Assembly (NCBI GenBank): GCA_934234215.1 | Contig: CAKQHB010000003.1 | Coordinates: 62,001 to 126,000 of the forward strand | Direction of reading: 5' to 3' | Length of the DNA stretch: 64,000 nucleotides | Origin: an uncultured Cuneatibacter sp. | Lineage (GTDB): Bacteria > Bacillota > Clostridia > Lachnospirales > Lachnospiraceae | Shown here: positions 1-9,109 of the stretch, in pieces | Layout of the letters: each line of letters starts with the position of its first letter | How positions within the stretch are numbered: the first letter of the stretch is position 1 | The notes under the pieces: generated by a model | Seen by the model: only the letters and a program-made list of their open reading frames with translations | What the model was told of the DNA's origin: nothing | Databases searched by the model: none | Position numbers and translations under genes: made by a program

Positions 1-113
1 CCTCCATAGCCGGGCTTGCTATCTTCTTTGTTTCAGCCCTGTTCTTGTTTACAGCAATGAGTATAAGGAAGAGACGTAAAGTTCAAAATAGTGCTTCTGT
101 AAAGTTTTTGTAA
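1..113 (+). CDS. C-terminal end of a membrane-anchored protein (partial)
   Basis: This is the 3' end of a gene that enters from the left edge; the open frame starts at base 3 and stops with TAA at 111-113. The 36 visible residues hold one hydrophobic segment (SIAGLAIFFVSALFLFTAM), then a basic cluster RKRRK and a short polar tail. That arrangement is typical of a C-terminal membrane anchor with the tail in the cytoplasm, and also of the end of a sortase signal, but the residues where an LPXTG motif would sit are outside the window. It is the only plus-strand gene near here and converges on purL. Function cannot be stated. Confidence 0.55.
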   Translation, partial: SIAGLAIFFVSALFLFTAMSIRKRRKVQNSASVKFL

Positions 114-130
114 AAGAATTGCAGGAAAGT

Positions 131-264
131 AAAAACATAAAATCCAGCCTGCTGGATTCTTCGCCTGCGGCGGGTCGCGAAGCGACAAATTCTTTTCCGC
201 CGCAGTGCGATCTGAAACACGTTTTTGCGTTATAGAAATTTATATTTTCTATATAACGCAAAAA
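131..264. repeat. Interspersed structured repeat, copy 1
   Basis: First of three long copies of a GC-rich element also present at 9110-9246 (opposite orientation) and 32697-32837. The most conserved core is CGCCTGCGGCGGG, GTCGCGAAGCGAC and CCGCCGCAGTGCGATC. It is built of short hairpins: an AATCC/GGATT stem at 139-159, the GTCGC/GCGAC stem, and an AT-rich TATAGAAA/TTTCTATA stem near 230-256. This copy differs most from the others in its outer hairpins. It lies between the end of the partial gene and the purL terminator. Confidence 0.8.
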
Positions 265-300
265 CGCTGTACAGAACGTAAAATCCATTCTGTACAGCGT
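260..300 (-). terminator. Terminator of purL
   Basis: A perfect 13-bp inverted repeat, ACGCTGTACAGAA (264-276) and its complement (288-300), lies 31 bases past the purL stop. Read on the minus strand the stem is followed by five T residues. This is a strong intrinsic terminator for purL. Confidence 0.85.
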
Positions 301-330
301 CTAACCTTTGAAAAATATTTTATTTCAAAA

Positions 331-3300
331 TTACTTGAAGTAGTCTACACCGGATTCAAACAGCTTCAGATCCTGCTCGCCATAGATGTTGACTGCAACG
401 GAATCACCGCGTCTCTCGGAGTGTGCCATCTTACCATAAATACGGCCATCCGGGCTTGTGATACCCTCGATTGCACAGTAAGAACCGTTGACGTTCCACT
501 CTTCGTTCATCTCAAGATGTCCGTCTGCATCTACATACTGAGTTGCAACCTGGCCATTTGCGAACAGCTCCTTCAGCCACTTATCATTGGCAACGAAGCG
601 ACCTTCGCCGTGAGAGATCGGGTTGACATATACGCCGCCAAGCTCTGCCTTCTGCAACCAGGGAGACTTGTTGGAGACAACCTTCAGATAGGACATTCGG
701 GAAATGTGACGACCGATAGTGTTGTAGGTCAGCGTCGGGGAATCCTCGGTCTGTGCCTGAATATGACCATAGGGAACAAGTCCCAGCTTGATCAGTGCCT
801 GGAAACCGTTACAGATACCAAGTACAAGTCCATCTCTCTCATAGATCAGCTTTTCAACCGCTTCTTTTAACTTTTCATTGCGGAATGCAGTTGCAAAGAA
901 CTTTGCGGAACCTTCCGGCTCATCACCAGCAGAGAAACCACCGGGGAACATCATAATCTGTGCTTTGCGGATGCCTGCCTCATATGCTTCAACAGACTCA
1001 CGGATATCGGCTGCGGACTGATTCTTCATAACACAGGTGATCACATCTGCACCAGCTGCCTCAAATGCCTTTGCACTGTCGTACTCACAGTTTGTTCCCG
1101 GGAATACCGGAATGAAGACCGTGGGCTTTGCAACTTTATTTTTGCAAACGTAGATGGAATCTGCGTGATAAAGCTTCTCTTCTACCGGCTTCTGAGCGGT
1201 GCCGGAGTTGGTCGGGAATACCTTCTCAAGTGGAGCTTTCCAGATGTCCAGTGCCTGCATCAGATCAACCTTTGCATCGCCGTACTGGAAAACAGCCTCT
1301 TCTGTCACTTCACCGACTACCTCATAAGCGCCCTGCAGTGCCAGTACCTGATCGGCAGGTACTTCTGCGATCAATGCGCCGTAAGAAGGCGCGAACAGTG
1401 TATTCGCAGATACTTCGCCGGCATTGATCTTAACACCAAGGTGATTACCAAATGCCATCTTGGAAACAGCTTCTGCAATACCCTTTGCGCCAAGTGCATA
1501 AGCGGAAATGATTCTGCCAGCCTTAACATTTTCAAAGAAGTCTGCATACTGTCTCTTTAATTCGTTGTAATTCGGCAGCTCATCTGCATTGCGGTGCATC
1601 GTGAACTTCACAAGCTTGTTGCCGGCTTTCTTTAATTCCGGTGTTACAACAGTCTTATCCGATGCAACATCGACTGCGAAGGAAACAAGAGTCGGCGGAA
1701 CACTGATGTCACCGAAAGTACCGGACATGGAGTCCTTACCGCCGATGGACGGCAGACCAAATCCGAGCTGTGCATCGTATGCACCTAACAGTGCAGAGAA
1801 CGGCTCGCCCCAGCTATGAGGATCGGTGGTCATACGACGGAAATATTCCTGATAGGTCATACGGATCTTGCTGTAGTCACCGCCGGATGCTACGATCTTC
1901 GCGATAGAATCAACGATTGCATAGACAGCGCCGTGGTACGGGCTCCAGGAAGACAGATACGGATCAAAACCATATGCCATCATCGTTACACAGTCCGTCT
2001 TGCCCTTTGCTACCGGCAGTTTTGCGATCATCGCCTGAGTCTCGGTCATCTGATACTTACCACCATAAGGCATCGTTACGCTGCCTGCACCGATGGAAGC
2101 ATCGAACATCTCTACAAGACCTTTCTGGGAGCAGACATTCAGATCGCCCAGCATATGCTTCCATGCACCGGCTACATCCGCAGGTGCTTCCTTACGGAAG
2201 AAATCTCCCTCTGCGGAAGGCGGAGTTACGGTAACATCTGTCTCCTGATGAGCGCCGTTGGTATCAAGAAATGCACGGCTGATATTTACGATTTCTTTTC
2301 CTCTCCACTTCATAACAAGGCGGGGAGATTCGGTTACCTCTGCAACAACGACTGCTTCCAGGTTTTCGGAAGCGGCATATTCTAACATCTGGGGAACATC
2401 CTCTTTGCGGACAACAACTGCCATTCTCTCCTGAGATTCGGAGATCGCAATTTCGGTTCCATCCAGACCTGCATACTTTTTCGGAACCAGATCCAGATTG
2501 ATCTGCAGACCGTCTGCCAGCTCACCGATGGCAACGGAAACACCGCCTGCACCAAAGTCGTTACACTTTTTGATCATGTGGCTGACTTCTTCTCTGCGGA
2601 ACAGACGCTGAATCTTACGCTCGGTAGGGGCATTACCCTTCTGAACCTCGGCACCGCAAGTCTCAATCGAAGTAACAGTATGTGCCTTGGAAGAACCGGT
2701 TGCACCGCCACAGCCGTCACGACCGGTACGACCACCTAACAGAATGATCTGATCGCCGGGATCGGAGGTCAGGCGAACAACCGCTCTGCGGGGAGCTGCA
2801 CCCATAACAGCACCGATCTCCATTCTCTTTGCAACGTAGTTCGGATGATAGATTTCTTTTACATAACCGGTTGCCAGACCAATCTGGTTGCCGTAGGAGC
2901 TGTAGCCGCTGGCAGCGGAACGAACGATCTTCTTCTGGGGAAGTTTGCCCTCCAATGTCTTGGAGACACTGACGGTAGGATCAGCGGCACCGGTAACACG
3001 CATTGCCTGATAAACGTAGGTACGTCCGGACAGCGGATCACGGATCGCACCGCCGAGGCAGGTAGCGGCACCACCGAAAGGCTCGATCTCTGTCGGGTGG
3101 TTATGTGTCTCATTCTTGAAGTTGACCAGCCACTCTTCGGTCTTGCCGTCTACTTCTACCGGGACTACGATGGAGCAGGCATTGATCTCATCGGATTCTT
3201 CCTGATCGTCCAAAAGTCCCTCTCTCTTTAACTTTCTGGCCCCCATCGTTGCCAGGTCCATCAGGCAGACAAACTTGTCATTTCTGCCTGCAAAAATTTC

Positions 3301-4083
3301 CTTGTGATCGGAAACATACTGCTGGAATGCTTTCTCGATGGCATCCTTTGCATAACCTTCCTCGAAAGTGACATTTTTCAGTTCGGTCTGGAAGGTGGTG
3401 TGACGGCAATGGTCAGACCAGTAGGTATCCAGCACACGAATCTCCGTCATGGAAGGATCTCTCTTCTCCTCATCATGGAAATACTTCTGAATATGAAGGA
3501 AGTCCTTGAATGTCATCGCCAGATTCAGGGAAGTGTATAATTCCTTTAATTCTGCTTCCGGCATCGTGGAAAATCCATCGAAGATCAGAACGTCTGCCGG
3601 TTCTTCAAACTTTGTTACCAGAGTGTCCGGAATCTCTTCTCCGGCTTCTCTGGAATCTACCGGGTTGATACAGTGGGACTTGATCGCAGCAATCTCCGTC
3701 TCACTGACCTGACCGGAAATAACATAAGTCGTAGCGGTCTTGATGACCGGCTCTTCCTCCTCTGCCAGCAGGCGAACACACTGCTCTGCAGAATCCGCTC
3801 TCTGGTCGAACTGTCCAGGCAGATATTCTACGGAAAAGATGGTATCATCCGCTTCATGGGGAAACTCTCCCTCATAAAGATCATCTACCGGAGGCTCCGA
3901 AAAAATGGTGTTTAATGCTTTTGCATATACGTCCTCTGAAATATTTTCTACATCATACCGGATCAGAACACGAACCGCCTTTGCTGTGTGAATATTCAGA
4001 TAGCTGGCGATCTCTTCTTCCAGCTCTCTGGCTTTTACAGCAAAGTCTATTTTTTTCTCCACATATACTCTCTTTACGCTCAT
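331..4083 (-). CDS. purL: Phosphoribosylformylglycinamidine synthase, long single-chain type
   Basis: Converts FGAR, glutamine and ATP to FGAM in purine synthesis, in the cytosol. At 1250 residues it is the large fused form: an N-terminal PurS-like part, two AIRS-type synthase halves (GFGAGGVSVAIGELADG and SIGGKDSMSGTF motifs) and a C-terminal class-I glutamine amidotransferase with FPGTNCEYDSAKAF, the nucleophile in VLGICNGFQ and the SHGEGRF motif. The start follows a GAGAGG ribosome site. It is transcribed alone, with its own promoter and terminator, while purE, purM, purN and purD sit 18 kb away. Assignment is firm. Confidence 0.97.
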   Translation of the reverse strand: MSVKRVYVEKKIDFAVKARELEEEIASYLNIHTAKAVRVLIRYDVENISEDVYAKALNTIFSEPPVDDLYEGEFPHEADDTIFSVEYLPGQFDQRADSAEQCVRLLAEEEEPVIKTATTYVISGQVSETEIAAIKSHCINPVDSREAGEEIPDTLVTKFEEPADVLIFDGFSTMPEAELKELYTSLNLAMTFKDFLHIQKYFHDEEKRDPSMTEIRVLDTYWSDHCRHTTFQTELKNVTFEEGYAKDAIEKAFQQYVSDHKEIFAGRNDKFVCLMDLATMGARKLKREGLLDDQEESDEINACSIVVPVEVDGKTEEWLVNFKNETHNHPTEIEPFGGAATCLGGAIRDPLSGRTYVYQAMRVTGAADPTVSVSKTLEGKLPQKKIVRSAASGYSSYGNQIGLATGYVKEIYHPNYVAKRMEIGAVMGAAPRRAVVRLTSDPGDQIILLGGRTGRDGCGGATGSSKAHTVTSIETCGAEVQKGNAPTERKIQRLFRREEVSHMIKKCNDFGAGGVSVAIGELADGLQINLDLVPKKYAGLDGTEIAISESQERMAVVVRKEDVPQMLEYAASENLEAVVVAEVTESPRLVMKWRGKEIVNISRAFLDTNGAHQETDVTVTPPSAEGDFFRKEAPADVAGAWKHMLGDLNVCSQKGLVEMFDASIGAGSVTMPYGGKYQMTETQAMIAKLPVAKGKTDCVTMMAYGFDPYLSSWSPYHGAVYAIVDSIAKIVASGGDYSKIRMTYQEYFRRMTTDPHSWGEPFSALLGAYDAQLGFGLPSIGGKDSMSGTFGDISVPPTLVSFAVDVASDKTVVTPELKKAGNKLVKFTMHRNADELPNYNELKRQYADFFENVKAGRIISAYALGAKGIAEAVSKMAFGNHLGVKINAGEVSANTLFAPSYGALIAEVPADQVLALQGAYEVVGEVTEEAVFQYGDAKVDLMQALDIWKAPLEKVFPTNSGTAQKPVEEKLYHADSIYVCKNKVAKPTVFIPVFPGTNCEYDSAKAFEAAGADVITCVMKNQSAADIRESVEAYEAGIRKAQIMMFPGGFSAGDEPEGSAKFFATAFRNEKLKEAVEKLIYERDGLVLGICNGFQALIKLGLVPYGHIQAQTEDSPTLTYNTIGRHISRMSYLKVVSNKSPWLQKAELGGVYVNPISHGEGRFVANDKWLKELFANGQVATQYVDADGHLEMNEEWNVNGSYCAIEGITSPDGRIYGKMAHSERRGDSVAVNIYGEQDLKLFESGVDYFK

Positions 4084-4140
4084 GGTTTCCTCTCATTTCT
4101 GCTGCATCAGGCAGCTAATTTCGCAGTCCATACACGCCCA

Positions 4141-4169
4141 AGTATAGCACGCGCCTCATTTACCGACAA
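4141..4169 (-). promoter_or_regulatory. Putative purL promoter
   Basis: On the minus strand TTGTCG and TATACT are separated by 17 bases, with TGC before the -10 making it an extended -10. It lies about 58 bases before the purL start. No purine riboswitch fold was recognised in the short leader. Confidence 0.55.
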
Positions 4170-4205
4170 GTAACAATCTCCTGTGAAAAAATACGACTTT
4201 ATTCG

Positions 4206-4769
4206 TCACTGCTGATTTTCTGCGGATTCTTCCGTCAGACCGGCGGCAGTGTCACCAGCTGTCATGGCATTGACTGCCAGACGCATAATGTCCTTTACTT
4301 CTTCCTCAGACATCTGCATCTTTTCTGCAAGCTCCGGCAGAGTTGCTTCTCTGCCATAATCCTGTGCCAGTTTTTCTGTTACTGCATTTAACAGTTCAAC
4401 GCGGTCTAACATTCTCTTCGCGGTTTTGTCAGAAAGATTCTGCTTATCAACTTCTTTCTGCATGGCACTGCGGATTTCTTCCTCAATAAAAGGAATAAAA
4501 TCGCCGTAATTGCCATCAGAGTAATCTCCTACTGCCATCGTCAGCGCCATATTGCCTTCCTGAACAAGATCTGTGAACAGAACACCTTTGTCCTGAAGTT
4601 CCTTTGCGATGGGCAGTACCCGGAACAGATTGCCCTCGATCAGACGCTCTGTCACGGAGAAATCTCCATCTAACAGTTTCGGCAAAAGCTCTGCCAGTTC
4701 CGCATCCTCACAGGGACGGATCCCCTGCAATTCCTGTAAATACATCTGATAAAAATTCGGTTCTTCCAT
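4206..4769 (-). CDS. Truncated sigma-70-like protein lacking region 4
   Basis: 187 residues with the start set at 4769 by an AAAGGAG site; the frame is open further upstream but without a ribosome site. Residues 40-80 (ERLIEGNLF...DLVQEGNMAL) match sigma-70 regions 2.1-2.2, the core RNA polymerase binding part. Residues 137-165 (YGREATLPELAEKMQMSEEE) match region 3. Where housekeeping sigma factors carry the aromatic promoter-melting and -10 contacts (YATWWIRQAI) this protein has FIPFIEEEIRSAM, and there is no region 4. It should therefore bind polymerase core but not recognise promoters in the usual way. It starts 4 bases after the helicase gene ends and is probably cotranscribed with it. 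Function unknown. Confidence 0.7.
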   Translation of the reverse strand: MEEPNFYQMYLQELQGIRPCEDAELAELLPKLLDGDFSVTERLIEGNLFRVLPIAKELQDKGVLFTDLVQEGNMALTMAVGDYSDGNYGDFIPFIEEEIRSAMQKEVDKQNLSDKTAKRMLDRVELLNAVTEKLAQDYGREATLPELAEKMQMSEEEVKDIMRLAVNAMTAGDTAAGLTEESAENQQ

Positions 4770-4773
4770 AGTT

Positions 4774-7182
4774 TCACTCCTTTCGGTCCCGTTTCTCCCA
4801 AAAAGTTCTGGCAAGGATCGCTGCGTCGGAGAGAGAAACTCTTCTGCAGTCCGCCCATTCTCTGGGAAACAATTCCTGATATTCTCTTTGCCAAAAGCGA
4901 TGATCCAACAGAAAGATCACGCCCTCGTCCTGTGTCGTGCGGATGAGACGTCCCGCCGCCTGCTGAACTTTGTTCATGCCCGGATACAGGTATGCATAGT
5001 CAAATCCGTTCTTTCCATGCTGCTCATAATAATCCTTCAAAATCTCCCGTTCCGCACACACTTGCGGAAGTCCGGTTCCGGCAATAAAAACACCGATGAG
5101 CGTATCTTCTCGCAGATCGATCCCTTCCGAAAAAATACCACCTAAAATACCGAGTCCCACCAGCGTCCCCGTCCGCTCCTCGTGAAACAAAGCAAGGTAG
5201 GCTTCCCGTTCCGGCTCGCTCATACGACTTCCCTGACAGACGATCTGAATGTCCGGATGCGTCTCCGGAATCCTGCGTCGAAGCGCCTCGTACAGCCGTT
5301 CCTGATAGGCGTAGGACGGACAGAATACGAAATAATTTCCGGAACGAATCGCAGTTACCGTCTCAATATAAGCAGCCATCTGGTCAAAGCTCTGCTCACT
5401 GCGATCCCGATAACGGGTCGTCACATCTCTCGCTGCGCAGAGCAGGCGATGATCCTGCGAAAACGGAGATGGCACATAAATGGCCGGATCGTCCGTCTCT
5501 CCCGACAGCAGACTTTTATAATAATTAACCGGCAGCATCGTGGCGGAGAAAAACAACGCACTGCTGCCCTGATCGAGGCATTCCCGCAAATTTTTTGAGG
5601 GATCGACACAAAACAATTTTAACAGGAAACCACCGTCCTCCTGTAACTGGGTGTAGACCTGGTAATGGGAATCCAGCTTTTCGGAAACGAGAAGAAAATC
5701 CCGCAGAGAAAAGAAAAAGCGGCTTTCCTCTGAATCCATTGATTCATTGGGGTGTTCCTCGTACCAGGTCACAATCTCGTCGTACAGATGATCAACGGCA
5801 AATGTCAGCTGTGAGACATCCTCCGGAATAAGCTTGTCCATACGATCACACTCCCGCTTCATCTCCAGCAGCAGTTTGTTGCACCGGGTCAGCGCTTTCG
5901 AGAGCTTGACGCTGCGCTCTTTGTAATGTCTGGCAGAATCCAGAAAGTCTTCTTTACAGAGGGTCGCGCTGTACATCTCTCTGGCACGTTCCACCAGGTT
6001 GTGCGCCTCGTCAATGAGAAACACATAGTTTCCCTCCTGTCCGTCTCCAAAATACCGCTGCAGACGTACATTGGGATCAAACACATAATTATAATCGCAG
6101 ATAATCGCATCCGTCCAGTTACTCACATCCAGACTCATCTCAAAAGGGCAGACGCGGTATTCTTTGGCATAGGCAGCAATGTCTTCCCGCAGGATTTCAT
6201 TTTTTCGGGTGATCAGTGCATAAACAGCATCATTGACCCGATCAAAATGGCCTTTCGCATAGGGGCAGCTGACTGGATTGCAATCCGCCTCTTTGCCTTC
6301 CTCACAGACAAGAGGACAGATCCGCTCTTTGGCTGTCAACGTCACACTGGACACGCACAGATTTCCATCTGTAGAATCCCGCAAAATCCGAAATGCCTCC
6401 TCCGCGACAGAGCGGGTGATGGTTTTTGCGGTCAGATAAAAAATCTTATCCGCCCGCTCTTCGCCCAGAGTGCGCACTGCCGGAAATACAACGGACAATG
6501 TCTTTCCAATGCCGGTAGGTGCCTGCACGAACAGACGCTGTTTTCGCTCCATCGCCCGATAAGCGGACACAACCAGACTGCGCTGCCCCGGCCGATACGG
6601 ATAGGGAAACTCCAGCCCCTGAATCGAGGCAATGGATGCCTGGCGATGAAAGCTGGCAAACTCCGCCCATTTCTGATAGTCACGGACAAGCATCTTCACA
6701 GCAGTTTCCAGCTGTTCAAACGTATAATAATCCTGAAACCGCCTGATCTCCTCGGATTCCAGATTGCAATAAGTGAGCTGGATCACCATGCCGTCTAACT
6801 GTTCATGAAAGGCATACATATACCCGTAGCAAAGCGCCTGCGCCTTGTGTACCGGAATCGGCTCCTCCAGACGGTTTACATCCCGGTAGATGCCTTTGAT
6901 CTCGTCGATGCCGCGCCGTCCGTCCCGATCGGTAAAGATACCATCGGCTCGTCCCTCCAGAATCAGTGTCGCAGGTCCACAGTCCAAATGACACGTTAAG
7001 GACACCTCGGCATGGTAGTCTCCACCCATCTGCTTTTGAATTCTGCGATGGATGCGGCTCCCCTCTGCCATGGCGTCCTTTGCGGCTCGTCCTCTTCGAT
7101 TATCCAGATCTCCGGTGCGTAGCACAAATTCTACCAGGCTGCGCACCGAAAGACGGATGACTTCCTTGTTCTCCTCAGACAT
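4774..7182 (-). CDS. Cas4-like nuclease domain fused to XPD/DinG-type helicase
   Basis: 802 residues. The N-terminal part looks like a PD-(D/E)XK nuclease: H45 in GSRIHRRI, D80 in GRADG and E94-x-K96 in IDEIKG. The rest is a superfamily 2 DNA helicase: Walker A APTGIGKT at 221-228, four cysteines (289, 293, 301, 306) placed as in the iron-sulfur cluster of XPD and DinG, a DEAH box in FLIDEAHNL, and a C-terminal QAAGRLIR motif VI. Such fusions are common in Firmicutes and are annotated as ATP-dependent helicases; the exact repair role is not established. It begins 8 bases after the GH28 gene stops. Confidence 0.88.
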   Translation of the reverse strand: MSEENKEVIRLSVRSLVEFVLRTGDLDNRRGRAAKDAMAEGSRIHRRIQKQMGGDYHAEVSLTCHLDCGPATLILEGRADGIFTDRDGRRGIDEIKGIYRDVNRLEEPIPVHKAQALCYGYMYAFHEQLDGMVIQLTYCNLESEEIRRFQDYYTFEQLETAVKMLVRDYQKWAEFASFHRQASIASIQGLEFPYPYRPGQRSLVVSAYRAMERKQRLFVQAPTGIGKTLSVVFPAVRTLGEERADKIFYLTAKTITRSVAEEAFRILRDSTDGNLCVSSVTLTAKERICPLVCEEGKEADCNPVSCPYAKGHFDRVNDAVYALITRKNEILREDIAAYAKEYRVCPFEMSLDVSNWTDAIICDYNYVFDPNVRLQRYFGDGQEGNYVFLIDEAHNLVERAREMYSATLCKEDFLDSARHYKERSVKLSKALTRCNKLLLEMKRECDRMDKLIPEDVSQLTFAVDHLYDEIVTWYEEHPNESMDSEESRFFFSLRDFLLVSEKLDSHYQVYTQLQEDGGFLLKLFCVDPSKNLRECLDQGSSALFFSATMLPVNYYKSLLSGETDDPAIYVPSPFSQDHRLLCAARDVTTRYRDRSEQSFDQMAAYIETVTAIRSGNYFVFCPSYAYQERLYEALRRRIPETHPDIQIVCQGSRMSEPEREAYLALFHEERTGTLVGLGILGGIFSEGIDLREDTLIGVFIAGTGLPQVCAEREILKDYYEQHGKNGFDYAYLYPGMNKVQQAAGRLIRTTQDEGVIFLLDHRFWQREYQELFPREWADCRRVSLSDAAILARTFWEKRDRKE

Positions 7183-7190
7183 GAGCAGAA

Positions 7191-8765
7191 TCAGTCCTCT
7201 CTCGTAACTTTATCTACGTTCAGGATCTCAACAGGTTTTCCCTCTGCTCCCTCTACGGTAACATTCTTCATGATCAGCTCTTTGACATTGTTGATATAGA
7301 TACCCTTCTTAGTGCAAGGCTCTACATCTGCCATCATCGCCGGGTACTCCGGAGTCGGATTCTCGGTAAAGTCTACATGAACATTTTCGAAAGTCAGCTT
7401 GTCAATCTTTGCTTCCGGCAGACCATAGATAAAGGTCGCTGCAACGTGGCAGTTATGTGCTTCAATGTCCTTGAAATACAGCTCACGAATGAACGGGGTG
7501 CGCTCATCCACCGGAAGCGGTTCCTTGGAGCGAACGTACTCACTGTGTCCATCAGGATCACAACACCAATAGAAAGAGTTTACAACGAAAGGAGTCAGAA
7601 CACCATCCATCTTAATATTCTCAAAGGTAATATCCTCAATGACAGCATCGTTGCCACGTCCTCTTCTCGTCTTAACACGCAGACCACGATCAGTATCCTC
7701 AAAAATACAATCCTTAACCATCAGATGCTTGACACCGGCCGCCATCTCAGAACCAAGGGTGACGGAGCCGTGACCATGCTGCATATAGCACTGGCGGATC
7801 TCCATATGCTGAGAAGACTTCTTATACTTGTGTCCCATGTAGAAACGACCGGACTTTACTGCGATACAGTCATCACCCAGAGAGAAGTGTACGCCTGCGA
7901 TCTCCAGACCGTCAACAGACTCCGGATCAATACCATCGGTGTTGGGGGAGATCTTCGGATTGATAATCTCCAGATCCAGATAGCGCAGATGATCGGAGAA
8001 ATACGGATGCAGATTCCATGCCGGGCTGTTCTGTACGCGCAGACCATGTACCACAACATTCTCGCAGTGATTCAGGAAGATCATGCGGGGACGATATGCT
8101 CCGCCAACCTTTTCTCTGCCATTGCCTTCCCACCAGTTCTCATAGCTGCTGTTGCCATCCAGTACACCAGCACCGGTGATCACGATATTCTTGACATTGA
8201 TACCAGTCAGGATCGAAGCGAACATATCTTCGGGATCGCCCTCCCAGGTACCAAGGTTGTACTCCTTCTCGCCGTCGGTGGACGGAATCAGACCGGGCAG
8301 GATCGGGAACTTCGCACGATCGGTGAATGCCAGCAGAGTTGCGCCCTCTGCGAACTCCAGAACCAGATCATCCTTCAGGAACAGCGCAGATGTGCGGTAA
8401 GTGCCGGCGGGAACAAGAACACGGCCATCCTTCGGGCAGGCATTGATCGCAGCCTGAATAAAGATCGTATCATCATGCTCGCCGTCACCCTTTGCACCGA
8501 ACTGTCTGACATCCAGCGTCACAAACTCGTAATTGGTCTTTACCTTCACCGGTTCCGATACATCTGCACCATCCGTGCTCTTTACCTGAATGGTATATTC
8601 GGTATCCGGGTTCAGTCCGTAAATCGTCTGAATGACCTTCTTGGAAGTCAGAACCTCCTGACCGTCTACAAAAATCGTATACTCCTTATTTGTAAAGTAT
8701 ACACCGTAATTCAACATCTCAATAACAACTGCATGTCCAGTCTGAAATAAAATACGAAATTCCAT
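7191..8765 (-). CDS. Glycoside hydrolase family 28 (polygalacturonase-like)
   Basis: 524 residues from the ATG at 8765. After an N-terminal fibronectin-III-like domain (to about residue 85) comes a right-handed beta-helix with the GH28 signatures NTDGID, DDCIAVKSG, GHGSVTLGSE and RGLRVKTRRG. These hold the three catalytic aspartates and the substrate-binding Arg-Lys pair. No signal peptide is present, so it probably acts on imported galacturonide oligomers in the cytosol. The frame stays open to 8906, but no ribosome site supports the longer form. A GAGGAGG site lies about 27 bases upstream of the ATG with a 6-bp hairpin (CGTGGC/GCCACG) between them. It heads the operon with the helicase and sigma-like gene. 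Confidence 0.9.
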   Translation of the reverse strand: MEFRILFQTGHAVVIEMLNYGVYFTNKEYTIFVDGQEVLTSKKVIQTIYGLNPDTEYTIQVKSTDGADVSEPVKVKTNYEFVTLDVRQFGAKGDGEHDDTIFIQAAINACPKDGRVLVPAGTYRTSALFLKDDLVLEFAEGATLLAFTDRAKFPILPGLIPSTDGEKEYNLGTWEGDPEDMFASILTGINVKNIVITGAGVLDGNSSYENWWEGNGREKVGGAYRPRMIFLNHCENVVVHGLRVQNSPAWNLHPYFSDHLRYLDLEIINPKISPNTDGIDPESVDGLEIAGVHFSLGDDCIAVKSGRFYMGHKYKKSSQHMEIRQCYMQHGHGSVTLGSEMAAGVKHLMVKDCIFEDTDRGLRVKTRRGRGNDAVIEDITFENIKMDGVLTPFVVNSFYWCCDPDGHSEYVRSKEPLPVDERTPFIRELYFKDIEAHNCHVAATFIYGLPEAKIDKLTFENVHVDFTENPTPEYPAMMADVEPCTKKGIYINNVKELIMKNVTVEGAEGKPVEILNVDKVTRED

Positions 8766-8937
8766 CTCTCTTTGTTCGTGGCTGCTGCCACGCCTCCTCT
8801 TTTTTGATAGTTCCAGTATATCCGATTTTTTCCTCTGCTTCAAGTAAAAATACCGACCGTGCGCAGGAATAATCTGTATTGTTGCAGCAGGACTTATTTG
8901 GCTCAATTAAAAAATTGAATTTATTTAAAAAAAGTAT

Positions 8938-8966
8938 TTGACAATACCTATAGGTTATGATATAAC
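8938..8966 (+). promoter_or_regulatory. Promoter of tRNA-Trp
   Basis: Consensus TTGACA at 8938-8943, a 17-base spacer and TATAAC at 8961-8966, 37 bases before the tRNA. The GH28 promoter must lie between here and 8766 on the other strand but could not be picked out. Confidence 0.8.
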
Positions 8967-9002
8967 AATAGAGCAGTTGCGAGAGCGACAGCAAATCAAT
9001 AA

Positions 9003-9073
9003 AGGGGAATAGTTCAATGGCAGAGCAACGGTCTCCAAAACCGTTAATGGGAGTTCGAATCTCTCTTCCCCTG
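9003..9073 (+). tRNA. tRNA-Trp (CCA)
   Basis: A full cloverleaf can be drawn: acceptor AGGGGAA/TTCCCCT, D stem GTTC/GAGC, anticodon stem ACGGT/ACCGT with loop CTCCAAA giving anticodon CCA, and a T arm with TTCGAAT. Discriminator is G. The CCA end is not encoded. A promoter lies upstream and a terminator directly downstream, so it is a single-gene unit. Confidence 0.93.
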
Positions 9074-9079
9074 CTTCAA

Positions 9080-9109
9080 AGATCAGTCGATTGAGACTGG
9101 TCTTTTTTT
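9080..9109 (+). terminator. Terminator of tRNA-Trp
   Basis: Inverted repeat AGATCAGTC / GACTGGTCT (one G-T pair) with a 5-base loop, followed by a run of T to 9109. Confidence 0.85.

Noticed and set aside
7377..8750. 457-residue plus-strand open frame
   Set aside because: Antisense to the GH28 gene, which has clear catalytic motifs; no ribosome site or recognisable domain.
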